Positions 1 through 12,205 of a DNA stretch of 64,000 bases are shown here, one piece after another. Source of the stretch: Lamellibrachia columna (lineage: Eukaryota > Annelida > Polychaeta > Sabellida > Siboglinidae); NCBI GenBank assembly GCA_963662155.1, contig OY759263.1, forward strand, positions 29,241,023 through 29,305,022, read 5' to 3'. The translations under genes were made by a program, and so were the position numbers. Positions within the stretch are counted from its first letter, which is position 1. Every line of letters starts with the position of its first letter. The notes under the pieces were generated by a model that searched no databases, had not been told where the DNA came from, and saw only the letters and a program-made list of their open reading frames with translations.

Positions 1-960
1 GTTACCGTAGGGGAGACCTGGGCTAGTTGTCACAATCAATATATTTTTTAATATTATTATTATTATTTTTTTTGCAAATACTAATGAATCTATCACTCTG
101 CCTCACGTTGTTATATTGTGCTAGATTGATGGATTACAACCACTAGTTGTAATTTTCTATATGTGTCACATTTACTATTATTAACATATTTTTTGCAAAT
201 ACTAACGAATATTCACTATAATGTTCACTTACTAGTGCTACACTGTGCTAGATTGCTGGATTAAGACGTCCAATTAACATTTTTTATTTGCTTCATATCT
301 AGTATTATTAACATAATTGCCAACTTGCAGCATCTTTCCATAACAAGATTACTATACATAATCATAGGTGGTTCTCGTAATAAGCCCTTTGGGGTTTCCA
401 GTGAATCTCCTGAGTTATTAATCAAATTGTTTATGACCGTACCTGTAACAAAATTGTAAATGAGTAACCAAATAAACTCACATTGATTGATCGACTGATT
501 GATTGATATTCAGTTAAAGTAACTTTTTGACAAAAGTATGTTACATGCATCATGAGTAAATTAATTATTCGTAGTACTGAAATGTACCATACCAATTACC
601 GGTATATCATAGTTGGGTAGATATGTGAAGTTTCCCATGCCCGGTGGACAGTAACAATTAGCCCTATAATCGGGGGAAGTTGTTACATCATACCGAGCAC
701 GTGTGTGCTATGTTTTCGTAAAATGACTTTGTAATGACATGTCCCTGTAGGGGAGACCGGGGCTAGTTGTTACAATTTTCAGTTAAAATCACTTTTTTGA
801 AAAGTATGTTAGATGCATTATACCATTGATACTCCACATTGTATTTAGGCAGATATGTGAAGTTTCCCAGGCGTGTTCGACTCTGGGTCTCCCCTATTCA
901 ATTAGCCCAGTAAGCGGGGCAAGTTGTTACATCATACGGGGCATGTTGTTACAGCAAAGA
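1..960. repeat. Diverged dispersed repeat, two related blocks
   Basis: Blocks at about 1-60 with 505-720 and at 748-955 share segments such as GTAGGGGAGACC, AAAAGTATGTTA and CAGATATGTGAAGTTTCCCA. They are old copies of one repeat. The GGGGAGACC-GGGCTAGTTGT portion is the reverse complement of the satellite unit at 1560-2640. No coding potential seen. Confidence 0.6.
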
Positions 961-1194
961 AGGTGTGGTTCGCAAAGCAAATGTCACTCATAAATGTTAC
1001 TGTTATTACATTAATTGGCTTATACATACTTATATATCTTATACACAGTGTGCATAACAATGTAGGTGATCACAACTTCATATAGTAAGCTTTTCATTTT
1101 AGTTACCAATGAGGACTCATGCCTCTGATTCTTACATAACAAACAATTGTGAATGGAATATGAATTATTGAATGGAGTATGAAATAGCGAATGG

Positions 1195-1198
<4 letters not shown>

Positions 1199-1272
<74 letters not shown>
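1199..1272. repeat. (AT)n microsatellite
   Basis: Uninterrupted AT dinucleotides over about 74 bases. Any frame across it is a repeat artefact. Confidence 0.97.
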
Positions 1273-1275
<3 letters not shown>

Positions 1276-1384
1276 ATGCGACTTATACTTGATTGAATGA
1301 TACATACACGTACGCACTCATGCACACACACCCACATTTCAATTAATTGTGCAATATTTATTAATTGCTCAAAAAGGGCTATGC

Positions 1385-1470
1385 CATAACAATGTTACAA
1401 AATGCCATCCAAGACTAAACATCCAGATGGCAAATGGACAAGGAAGCCATTGACTTATCAAGAGTCCAAC
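1385..1470 (-). mobile_element. 3' tail of a LINE (same family as 16823-18050)
   Basis: Read on the minus strand, this stretch matches the bases just after the stop codon of the plus-strand LINE at 17950-18030: a GTTGGACTC, GATAAG, CAATGGCTTCCTTGTCCA, CATCTGG and TTGGATGGCA series in the same order. It is a 5'-truncated insertion holding only the 3' untranslated end. Confidence 0.7.
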
Positions 1471-1559
1471 CATTTCTCATGTACAGTATGTGTAACCCGC
1501 CCTTCTGAGATACTTGTTAATTTTTTTCAACGCAGCTAGCATTAACAGTACCGGTTATA

Positions 1560-2640
1560 AACCAGCCCGGTCTCCCCTATATAACTAGCCCCGGTCTCCC
1601 CTATACAACTAGCCCAGTCTCCCCTATACAACTAGCCCCGGTCTCCCCTATACAACTAGCCCCGGTCTCCCCTATACAACTAGCCCCGGTCTCCCCTATA
1701 CAACTAGCCCCAGTCTCCCCTATACAACTAGCCTGGTCTCCCCTATTCAACTAGCCCCGGTCTCCCCTATACAACTAGCCCCAGTCTCCCCTATACAACT
1801 AGCCTGGTCTCCCCTATACCACTAGCCTGGTCTCCCCTATACAACTAGCCCCGGTCTCCCCTATACAACTAGCCCCGGTCTCCCCTATACAACTAGCCCC
1901 GGTCTCCCCTATACAACTAGCCCCAGTCTCCCCTATACAACTAGCCTGGTCTCCCCTATTCAACTAGCCCCGGTCTCCCCTATACAACTAGCCCCAGTCT
2001 CCCCTATACAACTAGCCTGGTCTCCCCTATACCACTAGCCTGGTCTCCCCTATTCAACTAGCCCCGGTCTCCCCTATACAACTAGCCCCGGTCTCCCCTA
2101 TACAACTAGCCCCAGTCTCCCCTATACAACTAGCCTGGTCTCCCCTATTCAACTAGCCCCGGTCTCCCCTATACAACTAGCCCCAGTCTCCCCTATACAA
2201 CTAGCCTGGTCTCCCCTATACCACTAGCCTGGTCTCCCCTATTCAACTAGCCCCGGTCTCCCCTATACAACTAGCCCCAGTCTCCCCTATACAACTAGCC
2301 TGGTCTCCCCTATTCAAATAGTCCTGGTCTCCCCTATACAACTAGCCCCAGTCTCCCCTATACAACTAGCCTGGTCTCCCCTATACAACTAACCTGGTCT
2401 CCCCTATACAACTAGCCCCAGTCTCCCCTATACCACTAGCCTGGTCTCCCCTATACAACTAGCCCCAGTCTCCCCTATACAACTAGCCTGGTCTCCCCTA
2501 TACAACTAGCCCCAGTCTCCCCTATACAACTGGCCTGGTCTCCCCTATACAACTAGCCTGGTCTCCCCTATACAACTAGCCCCGGTCTCCCCTATACAAC
2601 TAGCCTGGTCTCCCCTATACAACTAGCCCCGGTCTCCACT
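1560..2640. repeat. 23-bp satellite, about 46 copies
   Basis: Unit CCCGGTCTCCCCTATACAAC plus TAG, with CCCC/CCTG variants that alternate in small blocks, suggesting amplification in groups of several units. The sequence is the reverse complement of a piece of the dispersed repeat at 1-960, its likely source. Confidence 0.95.
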
Positions 2641-2839
2641 GCATATCTCTGCCATGTACAAACCTACTTAGCAAATGTATGTAGCATATCCGATATATGA
2701 CGATTTTAATAAGCACATCTCGCCGTTTAGTTGAAACAGGAGAAGGGGTTAGCTAGCTAACTAAGTAATAGCTAACAGCAACTAGTTGTGACTTATGACA
2801 TCTCAACAAAAAAAAGTGCCCATCTCCCACGCATAGTGC

Positions 2840-3060
2840 GTGCATGGTGCGTGCATCGTCCGTTCATCCAGCGCCCAGTTGTGGAACATCAGGTTCACGT
2901 GGGTCAACTAACTCTTGCAAAAATGTTTCAACAAACCCCGCCACAATGGCGGCGATTCAAGATGGCGCTGCGACAAATTGCGTGATGTTATTTAATTTCT
3001 TTTATTGTGAACGCGTGCCTAAATACCACACGCCACTTTAGTAATCTAGGTTAACTGTGG
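2840..3060 (+). promoter_or_regulatory. Promoter-like stretch with E-box and paired YY1-like motifs
   Basis: Contains a CACGTG E-box near 2896, ACAATGGCGGCG and CAAGATGGCGCTG within 30 bases (2942-2972), and a GC-rich local composition in an AT-rich region. AAGATGGCG matches the YY1 consensus, which in animals often sits just downstream of a start site. It lies 200 bases before the orphan exon at 3160. No experimental support. Confidence 0.3.
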
Positions 3061-3159
3061 CCCGGAGTTACTGTTAATAAGAATACATTTTTTACAGGAC
3101 GACTTTTTACAACTCAGTCTTCATAAAAGGAAACACAGATTTCTTGTTTTCTTTTTTAG

Positions 3160-3460
3160 CTCAGCACAACAAAACGATGCTGTTCTGGATCGTCTGGTGG
3201 AGCAGCTAGAAGCTTCCCTCTTCCAGGAGAAGGGTTACGTCCTGATAAAATCACTGCGGGATCAGTACCAAGCAATTCTCCTGGAGAAAACTGCAGGCAC
3301 GTACCGATCAATTACACTGAAATTGAAATTGCAACAGAAGTTTGGCAAGATCATTTCAATTATTAACCAAACTAGTGGATCTGGATTCATTTGTGCACCT
3401 ACAGTACCCCTTGGTGATGCTCCCGAGAAGCTGAGGCATCTGCCTACTAGACTATCGTAG
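3160..3460 (+). CDS. Orphan exon of an unrecognised protein
   Basis: A strong acceptor (CTTTTTTAG) at 3151-3159 leads into an open frame of 99 codons ending at TAG 3458-3460. The translation begins SAQQNDAVLDRLVEQLEASL, with amphipathic helices, and ends GFICAPTVPLGDAPEKLRHL, then PTRLS. Composition and spacing look coding, and a frame ending in FxCAxxVPLGDxxxKLRxL resembles uncharacterised invertebrate proteins I have seen, but I cannot name the family. No upstream or downstream exon was found. It may be a terminal exon, a pseudogene or a mobile-element passenger. Confidence 0.4.
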
Positions 3461-3626
3461 TTAACCCTGTGGTGCGTGTAGGGCCTAATGATGGGGTGTA
3501 GCGGTCTGAGCGCTAAATAATCAAAATGCGGTTAAAACCAGAGCAGTTTCAAAATAGATAAATGCTATATACACATATACACTGGCGTGGCCTTCATCAT
3601 GTTGTGGAAACTACCACCGAGTCTTT

Positions 3627-4092
3627 TCAAAAAACGTTTCCACTGATGGAGGCTGGAAGATGGGTCCAGTTGTTACTGTTCGGAGGAAGAAGGAATGATA
3701 AAGAGCTGGATGGTGGACATGTTGATAGTACAGTTGTTGGGTGCCTCAAGTGGTGTTCTTGGGTCAGAATGACCCTGGCCTGTTTTGGCCATTCGAATTC
3801 CCGGAGCATGGGTGTGACGCTGCCAGGTGTGTGTAGTTATTGAATACACATTTAGCTGATCGACGCTGCACACATTCCAATGTTTGTATGTCCTTTTGTT
3901 TGTAGGATCCCAAATGGATGAATGGTATTCCAGCATGGGGCGAGCCATTGTGGTGTAGGTGGCAGTCTCAACTTTGGGGGGGCATTGTCGGAAGGTTCTC
4001 CTTAGGAAGTCTACCGTCCTGTTTCCTTTTGCTGTCGTGGATTCTATGTGGTTGGTCCATGATAGGTAATCTATTATAGTTACGCAAACATA
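3627..4092 (-). pseudogene. LINE reverse-transcriptase C-terminal fragment (jockey/CR1-like)
   Basis: Minus-strand translation gives YLSWTNHIESTTAKGNRTVD, FLRRTFRQCPPKVETATY and RPMLEYHSSIWDPTNKRTYK, then after a frameshift MLREFEWPKQARV. The LGVTI-type SWxxHI, FLRRxxxxCPxxVxxxxY, RPxLEYxSxxWDP and LxWP series is the thumb and connection region of jockey/CR1-type non-LTR reverse transcriptases. Frameshifts and a missing catalytic core mark it as dead. Confidence 0.8.
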
Positions 4093-4157
4093 TTTGTTGG
4101 AATTCGTTATCTCAAGAAATTGAGTGTGTTTGTGATGTGGTTGGAATTACCTCCTTG

Positions 4158-4500
4158 CGCTTGCTTGGGGAGATCCTGGTGACTCTCTTTGGCTAAAGCT
4201 CATCGGCTAGGTCTTTTCCCACCAGTCTTGCTTGGGGAGATCCTGGTGACCCTCTATTGGCTAAAGCTCATCGGCTAGGTCTTTTCCCACCAGTCTTGCT
4301 TGGGGAGATCCTGGTGACCCACTATTGGCTAAAGCTCATTGGCTAGGTCTTTTCCCACCAGTCTTGCTTGGGGAGATCCTGGTGACCCACTATTGACTAA
4401 AGCTCATCGGCTAGGTCTTTTCCCACCAGTCTTGCTTGGGGAGATCCTGGTGACCCACTATTGGATAAAGCTCATTGGCTAGGTCTTTTCCCACCAGTGC
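4158..4500. repeat. 68-bp minisatellite, five copies
   Basis: Unit starts CTTGCTTGGGGAGATCCTGG and ends TTTTCCCACCAGT, at 4159, 4227, 4295 and so on, with few substitutions. Confidence 0.93.
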
Positions 4501-5134
4501 GTTGCGATGCGAGAACAGGAGCTGCTGCATTCGGGCTATTGAATTTATATGGTGGATGTTTGCAGTGATTTTGTACGATTAATGTTGTGTAGGCCCTATA
4601 AATAGGCATGACTACGTATCAACAATAATAAATTATTTATAACTTCTTGATTTAACATCTCGTTAATCTTTTTTAAAATCGTATCAAATCGCTGCTGTGT
4701 GTGCAGGTGCGGCAATTAATGTTTTGAAAGTGAAACGACCAGTCTGCAGCAGTTTCAACGGGAGCTGACACAACTCCCGTTGACTGATGCATTCAGAGAA
4801 AACACTGGATTTGCTTCGTCAAAAAAACACGGGCACGGTGGGCTAATGGAAACACGCAAGTTGTAACTGTTATGACACAAATGTTATCCAAACTTTTATA
4901 ATTTACGTAGCAAAAGTAAAAATAGTTACGCTACCTAAATTATCGTAAATAAGTGGTGTATATATAGCACACGCGCGCGCACGCAAGCACATAAAATAAC
5001 TTCATTGTTTATAAATTACATAATTTCTGGACGTGTGTAAACGCCCGCACATACTGGAAACACGAGTATATAATACAAATACAATTTTGGGAGACATAAA
5101 TTCTGTTTCATATAGTTGGTTATTTGTCTTCTTC
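4501..5134. other. No gene seen
   Basis: AT-rich sequence with a short CG/CA-rich run near 4975-4990. No coding frame or structured RNA recognised. Confidence 0.6.
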
Positions 5135-5358
5135 TTCCACTTAATCCCTTGTGGGGTGGGTGAGCATATTACGAATTCTGTTCCGCCCTCTCAGTGACTT
5201 GCCTCCATCTTGCTTGATTTTCTGCCATTTTGTTCTATGCTCTGCTGTTCACACATATCTGCCTTTTCCTTATCAGTCTTCTCTCTCTACCACCCTCTTT
5301 TATTTCCCATGCTCTCTTTGCCAGTTTCTCCTTACCCTTACTCAGAAAAAATGGTATC
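5135..5358 (-). pseudogene. LINE C-terminal remnant
   Basis: Minus-strand frames give EKLAKRAWEIKEGGRERRL and later ARWRQVTERAEQNS, matching in order [20 protein letters not shown] and [12 protein letters not shown] of the LINE at 22395-23180. Stops and frameshifts interrupt it. It ends at the start of the 34-bp array. Confidence 0.7.
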
Positions 5359-5389
5359 TACTATATGTATTATTAGAAAGGTGTATTGT

Positions 5390-6995
5390 TGCCTTCAAAT
5401 CTTAGGGAAAGTGTTGGTGGGGCTGCCTTCAAGTCTTGAGGAAGGTGTTGGTGGAGTTGCCTTCAAGTCTTGAGGAAGGTGTTGGTGGAGTTGCCTTCAA
5501 GTCTTGAGGAAGGTGTTGGTGGAGTTGCCTTCAAGTCTTGAGAAAGTATTGGTGGAGTTGCTTTCAAGTCTTGAGGAAGGTATTGGTTGAGTTGCTTTCA
5601 AGTATTGAGGAAGGTATTGGTGGAGTTGCCTTCACGTCCTGATGAAGGTGTTGGTGGAGTTGCCTTCAAGTCTTGAGGAAGGTATTGGTGGAGTTGCCTT
5701 CAAGTCTTGAGGAAGGTGTTGGTGGAGTTGCCTTCAAGTCTTGAGAAAGTATTGGTGGAGTTGCTTTCAAGTCTTGAGGAAGGTATTGGTTGATTTGCTT
5801 TCAAGTCTTGAGGAAGGTATTGGTGGAGTGGCCTTCACGTCCTGATGAAGGTGTTGGTGGAGTTGCCTTCAAGTCTTGATGACGGTATTGGTGAATTTGC
5901 TTTCAAGTATTGATGAAGGTATTGGTGGAGTTGCCTTCAAGTCTTGACGAAGGTATTGGTGGAGTTGCTTTCAAGTCTTGATGAAGGTATTGGTGGAGTT
6001 GCTTTCAAGTATTGGTGGAGTTGCCTTCAAGTCTTGATGAAGGTATTGGTGGAGTTGCTTTCAAGTCTTGATGAAGGAATTGGTGGAGTTGCCTTCAAGT
6101 CTCGAGGAAGGTATTGGTGGAGTTGCCTTCAAGTCTTGATGAAGGTATTGGTGGAGTTGCCTTCAAGTCTTGATGAAGGTATTGGTGGAGTTGCTTTCAA
6201 GTCTTGATGAAGGTATTGGTGAAGTTGCTTTCAAGTATTGGTGGAGTTGCCTTCAAGTCTTGATGAAGGTATTGGTGGAGTTGCTTTCAAGTCTTGATGA
6301 AGGAATTGGTGGAGTTGCCTTCAAGTCTCGAGGAAGGTATTGGTGGAGTTGCCTTCAAGTCTTGATGAAGGTATTGGTGGAGTTGCCTTCAAGTCTTTAC
6401 GAAGGTATTGGTGGAGTTGCTTTCAAGTCTTGAGGAAGGTATTGGTGGAGTTGCCTTCAAGTATTAAGGAATGTGTTGGTGGAGCTGCCTTCAAGTCTTG
6501 AGGAAGGTATTGGTGGAGTTGCTTTCAAGTCTTGACGAAGGTATTGGTGGAGTTGCTTTCAAGTCTTGATGAAGGTATTGGTGGAGTTGCCTTCAAGTAT
6601 TGAGGAAGGTATTGGTGGAGTTGCTTTCAAGTCTTGATGAAGGTATTGGTGGAGTTGCCTTCAAGTCTCGAGGAAGGTATTGGTGGAGTTGCCTTCAAGT
6701 CTTGATGAAGGTATTGGTGGAGTTGCCTTCAAGTCTCGAGGAAGGCATTGGTGGAGTTTCCTTCAAGTCTTGAGGAAGGTGTTGGTGGAGCTGCCTTCAA
6801 GTCTTGAGGAAGGTATTGGTGAAGTTGCTTTCAAGTCTTGACGAAGGTATTGGTGGAGTTGCTTTCAAGTCTTGAGGAAGGTATTGGTGGAGTTGCTTTC
6901 AAGTCTTGACGAAGGTATTGGTGGAGTTGCTTTCAAGTCTTGATGAAGGTATTGGTGGACTTACCTTCAAGTCTTGAGGAAGATATTGGCCGAGC
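5390..6995. repeat. 34-bp minisatellite, about 47 copies
   Basis: Unit GGTATTGGTGGAGTTGCCTT followed by CAAGTCTTGAGGAA, with TTGC/TTGCTTTC and GAGG/GATG variants and some shortened units. Short open frames inside are repeat artefacts. Confidence 0.95.
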
Positions 6996-8446
6996 TGCCA
7001 ATGTATAACTGTGTTTGTGTGATCACTGTAAGATGGAATAGCAATTTTAACATTGCAGATAACTAACCATCCTGGTGTAACTAGAGCATAGTCATGAATA
7101 CCAGTCTTTGGAGTCACCTTTATGACTGGAATATGGATTGACATCCCAAAACAGGTCAAAATCCAGATGTGATTGATACAATATAATACAATATAAAATA
7201 CTTCTATTGCACTAAAATCCTCAGGAGACCCAAGCTTGGCAGCGGACCAAAACAAAAGGGGTTAAGTAATTTCTAATCGATTAGCAATTCCAGTTTAAAC
7301 AGATTGTAGCATGTTGCCTGCCAGTACAAAGTACAAAAGAGTTACTGCACATCCAGACAACACGCTAGTCTCAATTTCACTCTGGAATTGATATAACATC
7401 ACTGCAGCAATAAGAAGAACGTGACACATCGACTTTGAGTGACACCGTATATAATGCTGAGACTTTCTAAGAGGGTTTAAGAGCATGCCTTGGAGATGGG
7501 ACACTCAGTAGCAGAAATTGCAGGCATATATGTTGCAGTAGACGGACAATTCACAATCTGAGGACATGTGTCCGGCAAATAGGGTCAGTGGCCAATCACT
7601 CAAGGGCAGAAGCACTGACTGTGACATCATGTGACAATGGCGGATATTTCCGTTTCTATTCTTCACACCTTTGTTGAGGGGATTTTATGAAGCTGTGATT
7701 TGGGCCCATGGTGGATACAAAAATCATCTCATCAAGATATATAATTATCTCATCTAACCTTCATGATGCATTATCAAGACACATTATATCTAACTATCAA
7801 GTTTCTTTTTCTGCTCAGTATACAAACATAATTGATCAAATAAAATAATATCACTAAAAGAAATAATAAGTGTGAAACCCATGGTTGCCATTAAACCGTA
7901 TTTATTACTCTATAACAGGATCAATAACTCCATTGAGACAACAGTAATTTCAACCCAAACAACAACTGAACATTTCTCTCAATTCTGACACATAAAATGC
8001 AACAAATCAAAACAGGGAATATAATTACAAGAGTTTTCAAATAAATTACTAGTAAAATTATATTGTTGACAATTTTAACACATTTAATGTAAGCATTTTG
8101 CTGATATTCTAAATTATATATCTCTGATTTACATTTCAAATACAGGAATTGGCTGTTAGTATAAATGCAAGTGCTTTATAAAAACAAAATAATTAAGTTA
8201 TAAAAAAGCTTTCATTTGTATATATGTATGTTAAATATAATTTTGGATACACACATGTAAACATAAAAACATTTATAAAACTATTTGATTAGAAATACCT
8301 CTACATTTCCTGGCTAGACAATATGTGTGTGTGCATGGGATGGAAAATCCCATGCCAGTCAATGGTAGCTGATCCAATTCATGGCCCAGCACAGACAAGA
8401 CTGTAAGGAATACTTCTTCGTTTCCGTCATCAAAATGTGACATTTT
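6996..8446. other. No gene supported
   Basis: Contains frames up to 118 codons on the minus strand (6899-7255) with no recognisable domain; part of that frame runs into the minisatellite. A small ACAATGGCGG motif at 7632 recalls the one at 2942. Otherwise AT-rich unique-looking sequence. Confidence 0.5.
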
Positions 8447-9350
8447 CTGCTTCATGTGCGAACTTCCTGCTAATAAAATATTTGACAAATTGTAACTTTC
8501 CATCACCGGTTTGCACTAATATATGTAGATACTATAAACATTGAAAAACTAAAAATATGTTATATAATGAAGTAGTAGTTGGTTAGTAAAATGTATGATA
8601 AAGAATTACTATACTATACTATACTATGTGTGTGTAATCTTCTCTTTCAGTCATCCTTATATACTGTATATATCTAAACATTAACTAACAAAAATGTTTT
8701 TATTATACACCAAAAAAATTACATTAATAAACTGTTTGTTAAACATCCACAAATACTACATTTGCCAGCTGGTGTTATCCTATAAACTTCACAAACTGAC
8801 AGCAGTTGAATAGAAGCCCTATTTAGTAAACATTAACTCTAGTTAGTAAACATTAATGCTAGTTAGTAAATATTAACTCTAGTTAGTAAACCAACTTAAC
8901 AGTAACTAGATAAATCTGCTTCATGTGCAAACTTCCTGCTAATAAAATATTTGACAAATTATTACTTTCCATCACCGGTTTGCACTAATACATGTAGATA
9001 CTTTAAACATTAAAAACTCAAAATATGTTATGTAATGAAGTAGTAGTTGGTTAGTAAAATGTATGATAAAGAATTACTATGCTATGTGTGTGTAATCTTC
9101 TCTTTAAGTCATCCTTATATATGTATCTAAACATTAACTGACAAAAAATTTTTTATACACTGAAAAATGTCCATTAATAAACTGTTTGTTAAACATCCAC
9201 AAATACTACATTTACCAGCTGGTGTTATCCTATAAACTTCACCAACTAACAGCAGTGTAATATAAACCCTATTTAGTAAACATTAACTCAAATTAGTAAA
9301 CATTAACTCTAGTTAGTAAATATTAACCCTAGTTAGTAAACTGTTTGCTA
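8447..9350. repeat. Tandem duplication, 469-bp period
   Basis: CTGCTTCATGTGC at 8447 and at 8916 start two copies that run colinearly through ATCACCGGTTTGCACTAAT, the AAGAATTACTAT segment, AAACATCCACAAATACTACA and CAGCTGGTGTTATCC. Each copy ends in short TTAGTAAACATTAACTCTAG repeats. Divergence is only a few percent plus small indels. Confidence 0.9.
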
Positions 9351-9544
9351 AATGATTACTAGAGTATTCCTGTAATATTTCTGTCCCATTGTCCATACGT
9401 AAGTTGTTCGTCAACTTCTAGTCAAGTGTTTCTTGGTTCAGTGCACCGGCATTTCTTCTCACTCCATTATGACCAAGTCTAAATGAAAGCCAATGCATTG
9501 TGAGTTTATTAAATAACATTGACATTACCACATTAGCGGATCAT

Positions 9545-9547
<3 letters not shown>

Positions 9548-9630
<83 letters not shown>
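9548..9630. repeat. (AT)n microsatellite
   Basis: About 80 bases of pure AT dinucleotides. Confidence 0.97.
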
Positions 9631-9633
<3 letters not shown>

Positions 9634-10308
9634 ATTACATATATCTATGTGTGCTTCATGACATGTCTAGTTAATTGGGCCACTGAAAAAAACATTCTTA
9701 CACTAAAGTTACACATAAACACCTAAAACAAAATAAAAGTCATGGTTTTGGGGCTATGCATCTAAGAGATAATAAAAAGTAACCATGTGCAACTAAAATC
9801 AAGAATATCATGCCACTTCAGAATGTGTTCTAAAAGTGGGAGATTCTGGTCATTTCTCCAGTTGACTGAGAGCTGACATGTTAACCAGCGAGACCGATAA
9901 ACGCATGCACGGTTCCATGAAAATCGGGTAACCTAGACTCTTAAGGGAGGCCGGCACACACAGAACCAACGCAGTCTCAAGGAAACGTGTTATTTTGCCA
10001 GAAAGAGGACTAGTTCAGTAAACAAAGGCCAAAATATGTTACTTAAGTTGAGTTTAGACGTAAACAATGTAGCCATATCGTATTGGCAAATATAGGAATA
10101 GGTGTATACGAATATATTTTCATTTGGTGAGCGAATTTTGCTAAACTATGAAACTCGTGACGTCATCTAGCAGTGTGGGCATCCAGCAGTCATCTAGCAG
10201 TATGGTGCAGCCCATGAAATTAAGATGTGTGTTCAACAAGGTTTTCCTAGTAAGCCACTGGCGTGATACTCTTAATTGTAGTTGCAAATGGTCAACTACG
10301 CACACCCA

Positions 10309-10440
10309 TACACACACCCAACATCTACCCACCCTCCCAGTCACCCACCCACAAAAATTACAACAGCACTGAATAAAACATTTAGTTTAGTTTTGTAGGT
10401 GGTTCCAGTATAACCAAATATTTTTACATTTATGCATCAT
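10309..10440 (+). repeat. Dispersed repeat, copy 1 of a direct pair
   Basis: CACACCCAACATCTACCCAC through CAGTCACCCACCCACAAAAA, TTACAACAGCACTGAA and GGTGGTTCCAGTATAACCAA is nearly identical to 14215-14325. The pair brackets the last four exons of the large gene. Confidence 0.85.
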
Positions 10441-10699
10441 GCTATGTGTCTGTGGCTGTAGCAGTGCTAATTATTGTTTGCTGAGAGGGTGGATTAGCAC
10501 CAGTCCAGGGCTCTGTGTACTCTAAGGGTCTCTAACCAGAATACAAACTGGTACAGTATTAGACAACATGCTGAATTGGTAACAACTAGCACAAGCTCTA
10601 AGTGGACTTTAACTCAGGGCTTCTGACTTGAAAAGATACTTCCTCTGGAAGACAAGTTTGTGTGGCTTCACTGCATTCAGAAAGGGAATAGCTCAAACA

Positions 10700-10977
10700 T
10701 ACACAATGTCATAAAATATTTGACTATCAGGCTATCTGGTGACAATACAACTACACATGTGTGCGTACTTTGTGTTTTGTATTAATAAACATACAAAACT
10801 TTGTTGATCTCGATGCTTGTAAACAATTATTTGTGTTAAATTCATATAAATCAGCGATTAAAAAAACGAAGTAAATTTTTTTTTTTAAATCATAAATCAA
10901 TGATTTTTTTAGAGTGATTTAAATCATGATTTAAATCAATGATTTAAATCAAAAGATTTAAATCAAACAACCCTGCT
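10700..10977. mobile_element. hAT-type MITE, 5'-truncated copy
   Basis: From CACAATGTCATAAAATATTT to the terminal CAACCCTG it matches the complete element at 20164-20504, but it lacks the left CAGGGTTG end. An extra TGATTTAAATCA run lies near the right end. Confidence 0.85.
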
Positions 10978-11254
10978 TATGACAATGACATGGCGTGTTA
11001 CGTACCCACTCCTGTTGCTCAGGTCTGCGATGAGAAACTGGTCGTTGAGTTGCATCTCGTGTCGCGGCATAGTTGTGTTGTGCGTTACTGTGCACAGCAT
11101 TCCAATCCTAGGATGTGAGAAACATAATTACCAACTCACACAAACCTGGTTATCATTCACTCACTACCAAGTAGGCAGGTATCTCATCCAATTCTAAAGT
11201 TTAATTATCAATAAAACAGGTTTATAATGGACTGATTATAATATCACACTGTTA

Positions 11255-11905
11255 TTGCTTGCTATTTTAGTGCCTTACTTCACTCATCCTGCTAATTAAG
11301 ATGTTAGTGCCTTACTTCATTCATCCTGCTACTTAAGATGTTAGCGTCTTACGTCACTCATCCTGCTACTTAATATGTTAATGCATTACTTCACTCATCA
11401 TGCTACTTAAGATGTCAGTGCCTACCTTCATCCATCCTGCTACTTAAGATGTTAGTGCCTACCTTCATTCATCCTGCTACTTAAGATGTCAGTGCCTACC
11501 TTCATTCATCCTGCTACTTAAGATGTCAGTGCCTACCTTCATTCATCCTGCTACTTAAGATGTCAGTGCCTACCTTCATCCATCCTGCTACTTAAGATGT
11601 CAGTGCCTACCTTCATTCATCCTGCTACTTAAGATGTTAGCGTCTTACTTCACTCATCCTACTACTTAAGATGTTAGTGCCTTACTTCACTCATCCTGCT
11701 ACTTAAGATGTCAGTGCCTTACTTCACTCACCATGCTACTTAAGATGTCAGTGCCTTACTTCACTCACCATGCTACTTAAGATGTCAGTGCCTTACTTCA
11801 CTCACCATGCTACTTCAGATGTTAGTGCCTTACTTCACTCATCCCACTACTTCAGATGATAGTGCCTTACTTCACTTATCCTATTACTTAAGATGTTATT
11901 GCCTT
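11255..11905. repeat. 37-bp minisatellite in the 3' UTR region, about 17 copies
   Basis: Unit CTTCATTCATCCTGCTACTT then AAGATGTCAGTGCCTAC. It starts within a few bases of the stop codon of the large gene, so the transcript 3' UTR probably contains it. Confidence 0.93.
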
Positions 11906-11909
11906 CTTA

Positions 11910-12205
11910 TTACGACTCCATGCTTACGATGTTCCTACTTGCTGGAGCAACCTGGGAATGACCAGGGGGCAGGGCCACGCCCCCGTGGGACATGCCCCGT
12001 TCTCTATCCATGCTGATGTGCTGCCACAGTCGGCTCTGTTTCATAAATGGTGGTCGGTATGTGAACTCCCTGGAGCTCATGTCATCATCGACATAGTCAC
12101 GGCGTAGTTTACAGCAGCAGTAGATCAACACGGCGATGAGGACAGCAATGACAATGGCACCCACCAACGAACCAATCACTATGGCAACCAGTGGCAGTCC
12201 ATCTT
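11910..12205 (-). CDS. Exon 44: transmembrane helix and cytoplasmic tail, stop codon
   Basis: After an acidic EDGLP, a single hydrophobic helix of about 24 residues ([20 protein letters not shown] and VLIY) is followed by [13 protein letters not shown], a palmitoylation-type Cys cluster with a basic stop-transfer signal. The tail is about 65 residues and ends [10 protein letters not shown]. Tail tyrosines (RDYVDD, FTYRPP) could be phosphorylated; this is inference. The stop TAA lies at the very edge of the 37-bp array that makes up the start of the 3' UTR. A possible ATTAAA poly(A) signal occurs on the minus strand near 11200. Confidence 0.92.

Noticed and set aside
5944..6433. Two 87-codon frames
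   Set aside because: Inside the 34-bp minisatellite; identical peptides follow from repetition.
6899..7255. 118-codon minus-strand frame
   Set aside because: Part runs into a minisatellite, no recognisable domain, no convincing splice sites or composition.
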